Below are positions 34,740-43,435 of a DNA stretch of 64,000 nucleotides, one piece after another. Source of the DNA: CBDCWQ01 sp965223435 (GTDB lineage: Bacteria; Myxococcota; Kuafuiibacteriia; Kuafuiibacteriales; Kuafuiibacteriaceae). A program made the position numbers and the translations under genes. The notes under the pieces are model-generated. The model worked only from the letters and a program-made list of their open reading frames with translations, was not told the origin of the DNA and ran no database searches. Location of the stretch: NCBI GenBank assembly GCA_965223435.1, contig CBDCWQ010000018.1, forward strand, positions 124,001 to 188,000, given 5' to 3'. Within the stretch, counting starts at the first letter, position 1, and every line of letters begins with the position of its first letter.

Positions 34740-37340
34740 CTACCGGGGGCATTCGAGGGCCAAAAGCGTGAGGTCATCGGACATGGGGGATGTTGACCGA
34801 AAAGCGTCGAATCGCGAGAGAATTTCTTGGGTGGCGGACTGCAGGTTGGCATTGGCGTGGACGTGCTCAAGCGTGTCAAGGAGTTGTTTGATGCCAAAGC
34901 ATTCGTTTTGGCAGTTGCTTTGTTCCGTAATGCCGTCCGTGAATAGAAAGATGCGGTCGCCTCGGGACAGTTTGAGAGAAAGTTCTTGGTGTTCGTGTGT
35001 TGCGGTGGCCTCTGAGAGCTCATGGGCATGGCCCTCGCGAACGTGGATGGGGCGTTGTACACTTTTGGACGCGAGGTGCAAAAGGATACCCGAGTTTTCT
35101 TTTTCGGCATCGAGGCAGAGCGCTTCATAACCTACGGTGCTCCAAGCTAGGGCGCCCGCGAATCGGGTGTCTTGGTAGCGAGTCAAGAAAGCTGACTCTA
35201 AGTCCTTCAGCACTAAAGAGGGTCCAGACGTGAGGTGTTTGACGCGATCGTATTCTGCTTTGACGGCCGCGGTACGAATGGCTGCCTGGACTCCATGGCC
35301 CATTACATCGATCAGGAGGAACCGGATCTTTTGGGGCGAGAGTTGGGATATTTGGTAGAAGTCGCCGCTAACGACGTCTAGTGGGCGAAAGATGTGGCCG
35401 ATGTTGAGCCAGCTGAGGTCGGGTATTTCGGAGAGCAGGGTTTGCTGAAAGTCGGCGGCGGACTGGAGGTCGGCGTCCATTTGCTGGTGGGCCGCAAGGA
35501 GGGCCAGTTCCTGCCTCCTCTTGGTCACTGAGTGGTTGACGCGCAAGATGACCTCGGCGGGATCAAACGGCTTATAGAGGTAGTCGTCGGCACCTACTTT
35601 TAGGCCCGAGAGTTTACCTTGGGTTTCTTTTCGGGCGGTGATAAGCACAATCGGGGTTGTGCCAAAGACGCTCGTGTCTTCGCGTACCGCTTGGCACAGC
35701 TCATCGCCACTCATCCCGGGCATCATGACGTCAGAGAGAATGAGATCGGGGAGGAACTCTTTGGCGCGCTCAAGTCCTTCGCGACCGTCTTTCGCGAGCA
35801 AGACTTCATAGCGGTCCTCAAGTATGCTCGAGAGAAAAAGTCTCATGTCATGGGTGTCGTCTACGATGAGCACCCTGGGGCGATCTGAGAGTTCCCGGAG
35901 TGCAAGCTCAAATCGCGTACGCGCGGATTCCGTGAACGCCGACAGTGTTCTTTTGGGCGCAGGGACCGGGGGCCGGAGTTCTTGAGGTTCGGCGTCAAAC
36001 GGTACTCGACTTGCATGGTGAGGGACGTTGTCGCTGGTCGTGATGTGTTCCGGGTCGAGGTGTTCTTGGCCAAGAGGGATTTCAAGTGTGAACGTTGATC
36101 CGTTGTTTTCCCGGCTTTGGACCGTGACTGTGCCTCCGTGAAGGCACGCGTATTCCTTGACCATGGCCAGCCCAATGCCCGTTCCGGAGTACTTACGGGT
36201 CTTCGATGAATCAACCTGCGAAAACCGATCAAAAATGGATTCTTGTTTGTCGTCCGGTATGCCGATGCCGCTATCGGTGACGGCCACGATGGCGTTATGC
36301 TGAGTATGGCTGAGCCGAAGATGGATGGTTCCACCCGGATCCGTAAACTTAAAGGCGTTGCCGACGAGGTTCATGACCATTCGCTCAAATTTTTCTCGGT
36401 CAATGAAAGCAAAAACGGGGGCGTCGGGGACCTCGGTGAGCATATGAATATTTTTGGTCTTTGCAGCGACCTCTGCGGCTTCGACCATCACTTTGATTTG
36501 AAGGGCAAGGTCTGTCTTCGTAAACGATACGTCGGTCTTTCCGGCTTCCAGTTTTGCGAAGTCGAGCAAATTGTTGATGAGTTCGAGAAGCCGTGACTGG
36601 TTTCGTCTAAGGATAAGCAGTTGTTGTCGACTCGTTGGGTCCACCTCTTTTTGCAGGAGAGTTTCGGTCGGGCCGATGGAGAGTGTGAGTGGAGTTCGAA
36701 GCTCGTGGGAGACGTTGGCAAAGAAGTTGCTCTTGAGATTGTCCAGCTGTTGCAATTCTCCGACGACGGTTTCGAGTTTGGCGCGTAGCAAGAAATCAGA
36801 ACGCCTACTGTCCTCCGCCAGCCCTGAAAAGAGGGCCATTAGGACGCTAAAACCCCCAAGGAAGAATGCCGGGCTGACTATGGCGCTGGAACTGTTGTGA
36901 ACCACCAAATTGATACCGAAGTAGGCGAGACTGCTTGCAGCAAGCATGACCACCATGCTCTTTTTCGGCATTGCTAGGAACTGGGCGGCACCCCAAACCA
37001 TAAAGTTACCAATATAGTACTGGCTTGAGAACCCACCGGTCATCGCGGTCATGAATGAGAGCGTCAAGCTGGGCAAGAAGGTGAGGAGGGCCGGTGCGAC
37101 TTGTCCGTATGTGGTTGAAACCGTACGCATGGTAGGCAATATGATGACTCCGCAAGCCAAAACACAGGCGATTCGCATCCATAGGAACGTCCATATTCGT
37201 GTCGGTGCTTGAACGAGATCGAACCCCCAAAAGGCGATGAACAGAAAACCGCCTAAGTAAACGTATGGGCGGACTCTGCCACGTAGGAGCTCGAGCTGTT
37301 CTCCCTCAAAGTCACGGGCGAGCGTGTTTGGCTGGACCAT
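34740..37340 (-). CDS. Membrane histidine kinase-receiver-SpoIIE phosphatase fusion
   Basis: 866 residues. About five to six membrane segments between 25 and 175; HisKA with the phospho-acceptor His ~212 (FFANVSHELRTPL); HATPase ~310-430 (NLVGNAFKFTD, DSGIGIP, GTGIGLAMVKEY); proline-rich linker; receiver domain ~490-610 with Asp in LILSDVMMPG and Lys in YKPFDP; then a SpoIIE/PP2C-type phosphatase ~650-866 with VSGDFYQISQL, LIDVMGHGVQAAI, FTDGITEQ and SDDLTLLAL. Such fusions turn a sensed signal into dephosphorylation of a STAS protein in a partner-switching module. A STAS-like protein is encoded two genes upstream in the same operon, and is the obvious substrate. All catalytic residues expected for each domain are visible. 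Confidence 0.92.
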   Translation of the reverse strand: MVQPNTLARDFEGEQLELLRGRVRPYVYLGGFLFIAFWGFDLVQAPTRIWTFLWMRIACVLACGVIILPTMRTVSTTYGQVAPALLTFLPSLTLSFMTAMTGGFSSQYYIGNFMVWGAAQFLAMPKKSMVVMLAASSLAYFGINLVVHNSSSAIVSPAFFLGGFSVLMALFSGLAEDSRRSDFLLRAKLETVVGELQQLDNLKSNFFANVSHELRTPLTLSIGPTETLLQKEVDPTSRQQLLILRRNQSRLLELINNLLDFAKLEAGKTDVSFTKTDLALQIKVMVEAAEVAAKTKNIHMLTEVPDAPVFAFIDREKFERMVMNLVGNAFKFTDPGGTIHLRLSHTQHNAIVAVTDSGIGIPDDKQESIFDRFSQVDSSKTRKYSGTGIGLAMVKEYACLHGGTVTVQSRENNGSTFTLEIPLGQEHLDPEHITTSDNVPHHASRVPFDAEPQELRPPVPAPKRTLSAFTESARTRFELALRELSDRPRVLIVDDTHDMRLFLSSILEDRYEVLLAKDGREGLERAKEFLPDLILSDVMMPGMSGDELCQAVREDTSVFGTTPIVLITARKETQGKLSGLKVGADDYLYKPFDPAEVILRVNHSVTKRRQELALLAAHQQMDADLQSAADFQQTLLSEIPDLSWLNIGHIFRPLDVVSGDFYQISQLSPQKIRFLLIDVMGHGVQAAIRTAAVKAEYDRVKHLTSGPSLVLKDLESAFLTRYQDTRFAGALAWSTVGYEALCLDAEKENSGILLHLASKSVQRPIHVREGHAHELSEATATHEHQELSLKLSRGDRIFLFTDGITEQSNCQNECFGIKQLLDTLEHVHANANLQSATQEILSRFDAFRSTSPMSDDLTLLALECPR

Positions 37341-37351
37341 TGGAATACGGG

Positions 37352-37738
37352 CTAGGGGGACGATCGCGTAGTTTCAAGATGTTCGAAATATCGTATCGCC
37401 CACCTCAGGCATTTTTCCGAGACTGGGTCTTTGACTTCGTTTGCCAGCCGCCCGATTCGTTTTTGATGATGTCGTTCCGCCTTGTTTGTTTCGCTCAAGT
37501 CGGCTGAGTTTCTTGCGGACCGTAGCCGGAACGATGGATTGTCGGTTTCGTTCCAGCCTGTGTGGCCCATTACGTTCCCTAGGGGTGGAGTTGCGATGGC
37601 GTCGAACGGCTGGCAGGAATGCTTGTTTTGATACGGGAGTCGCAGTGTGGGGTATGTGCAGGTCTGAATGCGGGTGGTGCGTTTTTGGCTACAAGTGAGA
37701 CTTGGGAGTTTTGCTTCGGATGGAAGGCTGTCGGTCAT
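37352..37738 (-). CDS. Small protein between STAS and kinase-phosphatase genes (unknown)
   Basis: An ATG at 37738 overlaps the stop of the STAS gene (ATGA), and the frame ends 11 bp before the kinase gene. It encodes 128 residues: MTDSLPSEAKLPSLTCSQ, a variable middle, and a helical, charged end (ETNKAERHHQKRIGRLANE, CLRWAIRYFEHLE). I recognise no domain; it does not show the GHKL motifs of an RsbW-type anti-sigma kinase. The tight overlaps favour a real gene, the odd composition of the first half argues against. If real it may be a small regulator of the module. Confidence 0.45.
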   Translation of the reverse strand: MTDSLPSEAKLPSLTCSQKRTTRIQTCTYPTLRLPYQNKHSCQPFDAIATPPLGNVMGHTGWNETDNPSFRLRSARNSADLSETNKAERHHQKRIGRLANEVKDPVSEKCLRWAIRYFEHLETTRSSP

Positions 37739-38136
37739 CCGGTGGGTCCTGCTGCCTGACACTCTACGAGTTGAAAGTTGGTTTTCATCGCTGGTTCGAC
37801 CCGGCATGAAATGGCTTGCATCAGATTTTTTTGGAAACGGATGTCCGTACGGTATCGGACGATGACTCGACACCGGTGAAGAAGAGCGCTTCCTACGGTT
37901 TGGGCGATGTAGCCGATGGTGCTGGTGTTGGACGACGAGAGGTCTTGAAGATCGATTTCTAGTTGGGTCCCTGCTTGAAGGGAGGTCGCCAACTTTTCTA
38001 GTAAGGTCCTGAGGCCGTTGTCGGCGTCTCGTTCTTCTACCCATTTGCTTTGTCCGGACCATCGAATCCGTTGATGATCGCCCAGGGTCGTGACCGCGAC
38101 CTCGAGCCCGAAAGCGGCGTATATGAGCTCAGACAT
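37735..38136 (-). CDS. STAS-like regulator (slr1659-type anti-anti-sigma-like protein)
   Basis: 133 residues starting at ATG 38136, with AAGGA six bases upstream. The core LEIDLQDLSSSNTSTIGYIA has the STAS pattern of a beta strand followed by S-S-N/S-T at the start of a helix, with candidate phospho-acceptor serines, and then a strand/helix block CRVIVRYRTDIRFQKN. The arrangement resembles the cyanobacterial slr1659 family as I recall it. It heads an operon that ends in a SpoIIE-type phosphatase, so it is the likely phosphoprotein switched by that enzyme. The downstream target is unknown. Confidence 0.7.
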   Translation of the reverse strand: MSELIYAAFGLEVAVTTLGDHQRIRWSGQSKWVEERDADNGLRTLLEKLATSLQAGTQLEIDLQDLSSSNTSTIGYIAQTVGSALLHRCRVIVRYRTDIRFQKNLMQAISCRVEPAMKTNFQLVECQAAGPTG

Positions 38137-38830
38137 GGCGAATCCTTGTCTGTGTCGGAGAGAAGTGCATCGCTCGATAAACTATGCCGGTGTTCAGCGG
38201 AGCGATCAACGGGGCCCGGGGTTTTAGGGGGGCGTGCCTCGAATTGCTTGGGCGAAGGTGCGTTTCGCGTGGGACGTGGAGTGAACGATGTCTCACACGC
38301 ACTCCCTGGGTGTGCTGAGGAGACGTTCTTGAAGGCTCCAAGATGGCGTTGCAAACATCATGTTTTTACGCCTGATAGACGGGCTGCGTTGATGGGTCGG
38401 CGCGTCTGTCGCCCTTGAACCCTGAGCAAGGCGTCGATTCGAACGCTCTTCATCATTTCTTCGGCATGCAGAGGGGCGATGAGAAAAGTGCGTTGTCCAC
38501 CATTGATGTCTCAAGGACTGCGGAGATCGATTCATCTTCGAAATAGGTCCGGTACCTTGTGAAAAGAGGGACCCGAGGGTGGTGCTGTGTTCAAGCTCGC
38601 ACGGATTGATTGCATTTTGTCTAGGGGGGAATTGCAATGAAAGCGTTTTGTTGGTCATTTGAGAGACGGGCGATCGTAAGGAAGCCCAACGCGGGGTCTT
38701 GAAGAACGACTTGTCTAAACGCCATCCGAGGGCAAGATTTTGTGTTTTGCGACGTTTATCGCTGGCCAACGCAAGCGGAACGTCTATTCTCCGACCGCCT
38801 GAATCTGAATCGGGCCGAATGGAGAACAGC
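38137..38830. other. Divergent intergenic region between STAS operon and protease
   Basis: About 690 bp. No gene, repeat or clear promoter motif stands out. It should hold both promoters of the diverging units. The stretch 38699-38830 is open in the protease frame but begins without a ribosome site. Confidence 0.5.
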
Positions 38831-41191
38831 ATGTTTCAGAATGACAAATCGAAGACGGGGATTACGCTGGCTGCGGCTTTTATCGTTCTTGCTGGGTGCG
38901 GATCATCGGATACGGAATCTGAGATTGGCCAAGGATTCGGCCAATCGAGGAGTTTCTTGCGGGCGGGGTGGCCGGTTGCAAACCGCTACATCGTGGTCTT
39001 AAAGGAAGGCGATTCATTCGCGGCCCAAAGTGTGGAGTCCCGGGCTCAATCGTTGGTTGCAAGGTTTTCCGGCCGCCACATGCGAACCTACCACAGCGTT
39101 TTCTCTGGATTCTTGGCAGAAATGGATGAGGCTGAGGCCATTCGAATGAGCCAAGATCCCGGAGTCGAGTTCGTGGAAGAAGATGGGCTGTTCTTTGCCA
39201 ATGAAACGCAACAGAATGCAACTTGGGGGCTCGACCGAATCGATCAGCGGGAGCTGCCCCTTGATCTTGTCTACAGTACGGTTCGGACGGGGGCTGGTGT
39301 CCATGTGTACGTCATTGATACTGGCGTTCGGGTGACACACAATGATTTCGAGGGCCGTGCGGTGCCGGGATTCACAGCAATCGAGGACGGTCGTGGCAGC
39401 GACGATTGCAACGGACACGGGACACATGTGGCGGGGACCGTAGGGAGCGCCACCTACGGTGTGGCCAAAGATGCCAATCTGGTGGCCGTTCGGGTGCTAG
39501 GCTGCAATGGGTCTGGTGCGACATCGGGTATCATCGCTGGGATTGAATGGGTCACGGACAATGCGGTTCTTCCGGCGGTTGCCAACATGAGCCTCGGCGG
39601 AGGGGCGTCGTCCGCCTTGGATCGAGCGGTGCTAAACTCGACACGAGCCGGGATCACCTATGCGGTCGCCGCCGGTAACGAAACCCAAAACGCATGCAAT
39701 GTATCTCCATCCCGGGAGCCTTCGGCCATCACCGTGGGCGCGACCACACGGTCCGACGCCCGATCGAGCTTTTCGAATTTTGGGACCTGTGTAGATCTGT
39801 TCGCTCCGGGTTCAGGCATTACGTCGACTTGGATCGACAACAACAACGACAGCAACACCATCAGCGGCACCTCGATGGCGTCACCGCATGTAGCCGGTGC
39901 TGCTGCCTTATTCCTCGAGGCCAATCCCAATGCCAGCCCTTCACAGGTCAGCCAGGGACTTACTATGGACGGCACCCAAGGCGTCCTCTCCGATGTTCGC
40001 GCAGGATCTCCCAACGTTCTCCTCTACACGGGGCCCGTCGAGCCAAGAGTGACCATCGCGCGACCGGCCGACCAATCACTGGTACTACCGGGTCTCATCA
40101 CGGTTGAAGCGAGCGCCGATTCAGGCGCGGAGTTTGTTCGATTTGTGGTCAACGACGAACCCCTCATCGATGACGAGAGGGCTCCTTACACCTTCAATTG
40201 GGACGCTAAAGTTTTGGCACTCGGGACATACACCATTCGAGTCGAGAATCATCAAGGGGGCGAGATCGCAGCGACCGATGAAGTGACGATTACTCTGACC
40301 GACACCCTGCCTCTTCCTGCGTGTGCCGATGAAAACCTTGGAACGAGACTTGGAACCGTAGCCACTGACAATACATCTGGCGAAGGAAATGATTCCTTTG
40401 GAAGTTGCGGCAACGTATTCTTCGGTTTGTTTCCTAGCACGGCACCAGAACGCGCCTACTTTTGGAGTGCGCCGCAGGACGGAACCTTTACCATCGACAC
40501 CCTAGGCTCAAGTTACGATACGGTACTATACGTTCGCGATCCGACCTGCAACGACGAGGAACTATCCTGTGACAACGACGCCGGAGGAACATCGCAGTCA
40601 TCGGTGGAGCTTGACTTGCTTCAGGGGCAGTCGATCATCATTGTCGTGGATGGCTTTAATCAGAATTCTGGTGAGTTTGTGCTCAACATTGCCGAAGAGG
40701 GAGCCCCGCCCCCTCCAGCCCCGGCGTGTGGCGATGGCGTGTGCGATCCGGGTGAGAATTGTGATAGCTGCGAAAGCGATTGTGGCGTCTGTCCGGTACC
40801 TTTGCCAGAATGCGTGGAGCGAGATCTAGGATCGACCCTCGGAAATGTCGCCACCGGAAATACCATCGGTGCAGGCAATGACTCATCAGGTAGCTGTGGC
40901 AACTTCATTTTCTTCCAAAGCTCTGCCCCCGAGCAAGGCTTTTTGTGGACCGCACCAGAGGCGGGAAGCTATCGTATCGATACCTTCGGCTCGAGTTACA
41001 ACACCGTACTCTATGTGAGGGATGCGGTATGCCAGGGCGCCGAATTGGCATGCAACAACGACACCGGAGGCCAACAATCTATGGTCACCTTGAGCCTTGC
41101 TGCGGGCCAATCGATTATCGTTTTTGTGGATGGTAATTTCTTCAATCCCCGCGAAGGTGCGTTTGTTCTCAACATCAACCCCTTCCCGTAG
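38831..41191 (+). CDS. Secreted subtilisin-family (S8) serine protease lipoprotein
   Basis: ATG at 38831 has GGAG eight bases upstream. 786 residues: lipoprotein signal (IVLAGC); inhibitor-I9-type propeptide (NRYIVVLKEGDSF...FSGFLAEM); catalytic domain of proteinase K type with Asp ~163 (YVIDTGV), His ~198 (GHGTHVAG) and Ser ~348 (GTSMASPH), oxyanion Asn in AAGNET; an Ig-like domain (RPADQSLVLPGLITVEAS); two pre-peptidase-like C-terminal domains of ~125 residues each (both with TFTIDTLGSSYDTVLYVRD or SYRIDTFGSSYNTVLYVRD) separated by a cysteine-rich linker CGDGVCDPGENCDSC. The linker is common in myxobacterial secreted proteins. Complete and probably active outside the cell. Confidence 0.93.
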   Translation: MFQNDKSKTGITLAAAFIVLAGCGSSDTESEIGQGFGQSRSFLRAGWPVANRYIVVLKEGDSFAAQSVESRAQSLVARFSGRHMRTYHSVFSGFLAEMDEAEAIRMSQDPGVEFVEEDGLFFANETQQNATWGLDRIDQRELPLDLVYSTVRTGAGVHVYVIDTGVRVTHNDFEGRAVPGFTAIEDGRGSDDCNGHGTHVAGTVGSATYGVAKDANLVAVRVLGCNGSGATSGIIAGIEWVTDNAVLPAVANMSLGGGASSALDRAVLNSTRAGITYAVAAGNETQNACNVSPSREPSAITVGATTRSDARSSFSNFGTCVDLFAPGSGITSTWIDNNNDSNTISGTSMASPHVAGAAALFLEANPNASPSQVSQGLTMDGTQGVLSDVRAGSPNVLLYTGPVEPRVTIARPADQSLVLPGLITVEASADSGAEFVRFVVNDEPLIDDERAPYTFNWDAKVLALGTYTIRVENHQGGEIAATDEVTITLTDTLPLPACADENLGTRLGTVATDNTSGEGNDSFGSCGNVFFGLFPSTAPERAYFWSAPQDGTFTIDTLGSSYDTVLYVRDPTCNDEELSCDNDAGGTSQSSVELDLLQGQSIIIVVDGFNQNSGEFVLNIAEEGAPPPPAPACGDGVCDPGENCDSCESDCGVCPVPLPECVERDLGSTLGNVATGNTIGAGNDSSGSCGNFIFFQSSAPEQGFLWTAPEAGSYRIDTFGSSYNTVLYVRDAVCQGAELACNNDTGGQQSMVTLSLAAGQSIIVFVDGNFFNPREGAFVLNINPFP

Positions 41192-41469
41192 GAGGTCATA
41201 ACGCGAAAGGGCGACCTTCAACCCGTCCTTATTCCGGCGGTCCTGGCTGTGTTCCCCATCTTCTTGGTGGGGGGCGCGGCGCGGGTTGTACAACGACAAA
41301 CGCCAGGTTTTGCCCATACTAGGCATCAAGGGACTGACAGGGCTCGGCCCACGGTACTCCTGAGCCATCGTTTCATGTTCTTCTCAGCTTGAGCGACCCC
41401 GTGCCAATTGTCCGTTCTGACAAGACCGCCGTCTCGCCAAACCAGCGTGATCCGCAATGGATTTTGAAT

Positions 41470-41514
41470 GAGTCTAGTTTAAGTGAGTTTAGTTTAAGTG
41501 AGTCTTGATTAAGT
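41470..41514. repeat. Three tandem 15-bp repeats upstream of an AAA ATPase gene
   Basis: GAGTCTAGTTTAAGT, GAGTTTAGTTTAAGT and GAGTCTTGATTAAGT follow each other without gaps, ending 10 bp before the likely start of the ATPase gene. AT-rich against the surroundings. They could be an operator or part of the promoter. Upstream (41192-41469) nothing else is recognisable. Confidence 0.75.
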
Positions 41515-41524
41515 TAAATGAGCC

Positions 41525-42922
41525 GTGTACATTCTTTTGGTGCGTTTTGTCGGTCGCGGGGAGGAGCTTGGGGTTCTCACCCGTGCCTTCCAAAGCGAGC
41601 GTTCGGCATTTATTCCGATCTACGGAAGGCGCAGGGTAGGCAAGAGCGAGCTTATCCACCAGTTCATGAAGCGGCGGCCTGGTATCTATTTCCTGGGAAA
41701 GACCGCGACACCTGAGCTTCAACTGAGGGAGTTTCTCGAACAATCCGCGCGGGTGCTGGACGAGCCCCTTATTGCAGAAATGCCTGCCCATGATTGGAAG
41801 AAGGTGCTTCTCCTGACTGCCGATCGATGGAGTCGATCGGATCAGAAACTCATTATTTGCCTTGATGAATTCCAGTGGATCGTAGAGGCGAGTCCTGAGC
41901 TGCCTTCGGTCCTACAAGAATGTTGGGATCTCCATTGGAGTCGATCGGCCAATGTCATGTTGATCCTGTGTGGCTCATTCATTGGTTTTATGGAACGGGA
42001 TGTGCTCGGGCAGAAAAGTCCTCTTTTTGGTCGACGCACTGGGCAAATATTGTTGCGTCCGCTGAGCTACCGCGTGACTCGAGAGTTCCATCCTAACTGG
42101 TCTCTCCATGAGCAGGCCAAAGCATACTTTATTTGCGGAGGTATTCCATTGTATCTCCAGTCGTTCGATAGTAGAGCTTCCGTCGAGAAGAATATTGAAG
42201 AAGCAATTCTGTCGCAATATTCGCCGCTCTTTCGCGAACCTGATTTTCTGTTACGAGAAGAACTGAGAGACGTCGACAGCTATTTTGCGGTGCTCACGGC
42301 TTTGGCGACGGGGGCGCAGCTCCCAAACGCAATCGCAAAAAGCGCAGGCATTTCCCAGTCGAGCGTCGCATACTATTTGAACCAGTTGCAAGAGATCGGT
42401 TACATACGCCGTTTATATCCTCTCACTGGACAGAAACCAGTCGCCAAACATGTTCGATACAGTCTTCACGATCCTTTTCTTCGATTTTGGTTTCGTTTCG
42501 TCTTCCCGCGGCTCAGTTTTTTGGAGCATTCCGGTTCCAATAAGACGCTGAGAGAGTATATCCGTCCAGAGCTTCCATCATACTTTGGCAAGTGTTTCGA
42601 ATCACTTTGTCGCCAGGCGCTTCCGAGAATCTACGAACGTGACGGTGTGAGCACGCCTTATGAAATCGGCGAGTACTGGTCCAAGGGTGCGCAGATTGAT
42701 GTTGTTGGCTACCGTGAGGACAATTGGACGGACCTCGGCGGGTGCAAGTGGGGCGCTCATGGTGGAATGGGTAGACTTCGGCAAGATATGGAGCGGAGGG
42801 TGTCTAGCTATCCGAATCATCGTGGTGCAACCATTGGTCGACGGTTCTTTTTATCAAAAAGCGTTGAAGTGGATCCGCAACCTGGCGAATACTGGTACTC
42901 ATTGGAAAATCTTTACGAATGA
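41525..42922 (+). CDS. AAA ATPase with winged-helix and degenerate nuclease-like C-terminus (DUF234-type)
   Basis: 465 residues from a GTG at 41525; a second GTG at 41540 (RFVGRGEEL) fits the family start better, and neither has a clear ribosome site. Walker A GRRRVGKSEL (~35-45), Walker B LIICLDEFQ (~115-123), sensor LILCGSFIGFMER, arginine region, winged helix SAGISQSSVAYYLNQLQEIG (~280-300), then the C-terminal restriction-endonuclease-like block with AQIDVVGYRED and DLGGCKWG. Family members normally read E-C-K-W at the last site; here Glu is Gly, so the nuclease site is probably dead. Such ATPases are widespread, often on mobile DNA; their function is not established. It stands alone. Confidence 0.82.
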   Translation: MYILLVRFVGRGEELGVLTRAFQSERSAFIPIYGRRRVGKSELIHQFMKRRPGIYFLGKTATPELQLREFLEQSARVLDEPLIAEMPAHDWKKVLLLTADRWSRSDQKLIICLDEFQWIVEASPELPSVLQECWDLHWSRSANVMLILCGSFIGFMERDVLGQKSPLFGRRTGQILLRPLSYRVTREFHPNWSLHEQAKAYFICGGIPLYLQSFDSRASVEKNIEEAILSQYSPLFREPDFLLREELRDVDSYFAVLTALATGAQLPNAIAKSAGISQSSVAYYLNQLQEIGYIRRLYPLTGQKPVAKHVRYSLHDPFLRFWFRFVFPRLSFLEHSGSNKTLREYIRPELPSYFGKCFESLCRQALPRIYERDGVSTPYEIGEYWSKGAQIDVVGYREDNWTDLGGCKWGAHGGMGRLRQDMERRVSSYPNHRGATIGRRFFLSKSVEVDPQPGEYWYSLENLYE

Positions 42923-43435
42923 TGAGACCGTATTGTCGCTGGCGACCGTGATTTTGTTTCCGCCCCAGAGTTGGCTCGCACCTATGGAAGGGTCCGGTTG
43001 AAAAGGTTCTGTTGTCTGGTCTCTTGTCGATATCCGTGTCGATGGCGGTGACGACCTTTGTGTCGACATCTTCCTTTTTGTGTCCCGATGGGTCAAATCG
43101 GCCGTATGGGAATTGCTGCATATATTGCGCGGACCGAAAGATGTGGCGGACGCGGTGGAACAATCACGGGCGGGAAGGGTTTGATGATGAAGCCGGTGGA
43201 GCCAACGTTGTAGGCTTGGTCAGCGATGCCCGGTCTCAGGCTTTGCAGCTGCCTCTGATGGATAGAGGCTCCGTTTCTGCAGATTCCGCCAAAACACAAG
43301 CCCGTGTTTATGGGATTTCGGGTCGTGTAACCCGCAAAATTCCGAAATCTATACGTAATTTGAGTTGACATGGGGCCGCCTTCAGGACGAGTAGTCGGGG
43401 GCGCATCGACCAAGACGGTGCCCCTAGAGAAGCGC
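42923..43435. other. Intergenic region before the giant secreted protein
   Basis: Around 510 bp with no convincing gene. A TTGACA at about 43366 has no matching -10 box at the right distance. The giant-protein frame is open back to 43370, but the first 22 codons lack a ribosome site and a signal peptide, so I start it at 43436. Confidence 0.5.

Noticed and set aside
41470..41514. Tandem 15-bp repeats as a CRISPR-like array
   Set aside because: No spacers, only three contiguous units and no cas genes.
43365..43395. TTGACA upstream of the giant protein as a sigma-70 promoter
   Set aside because: No -10 element at 16-18 bp; the following bases are GC-rich.
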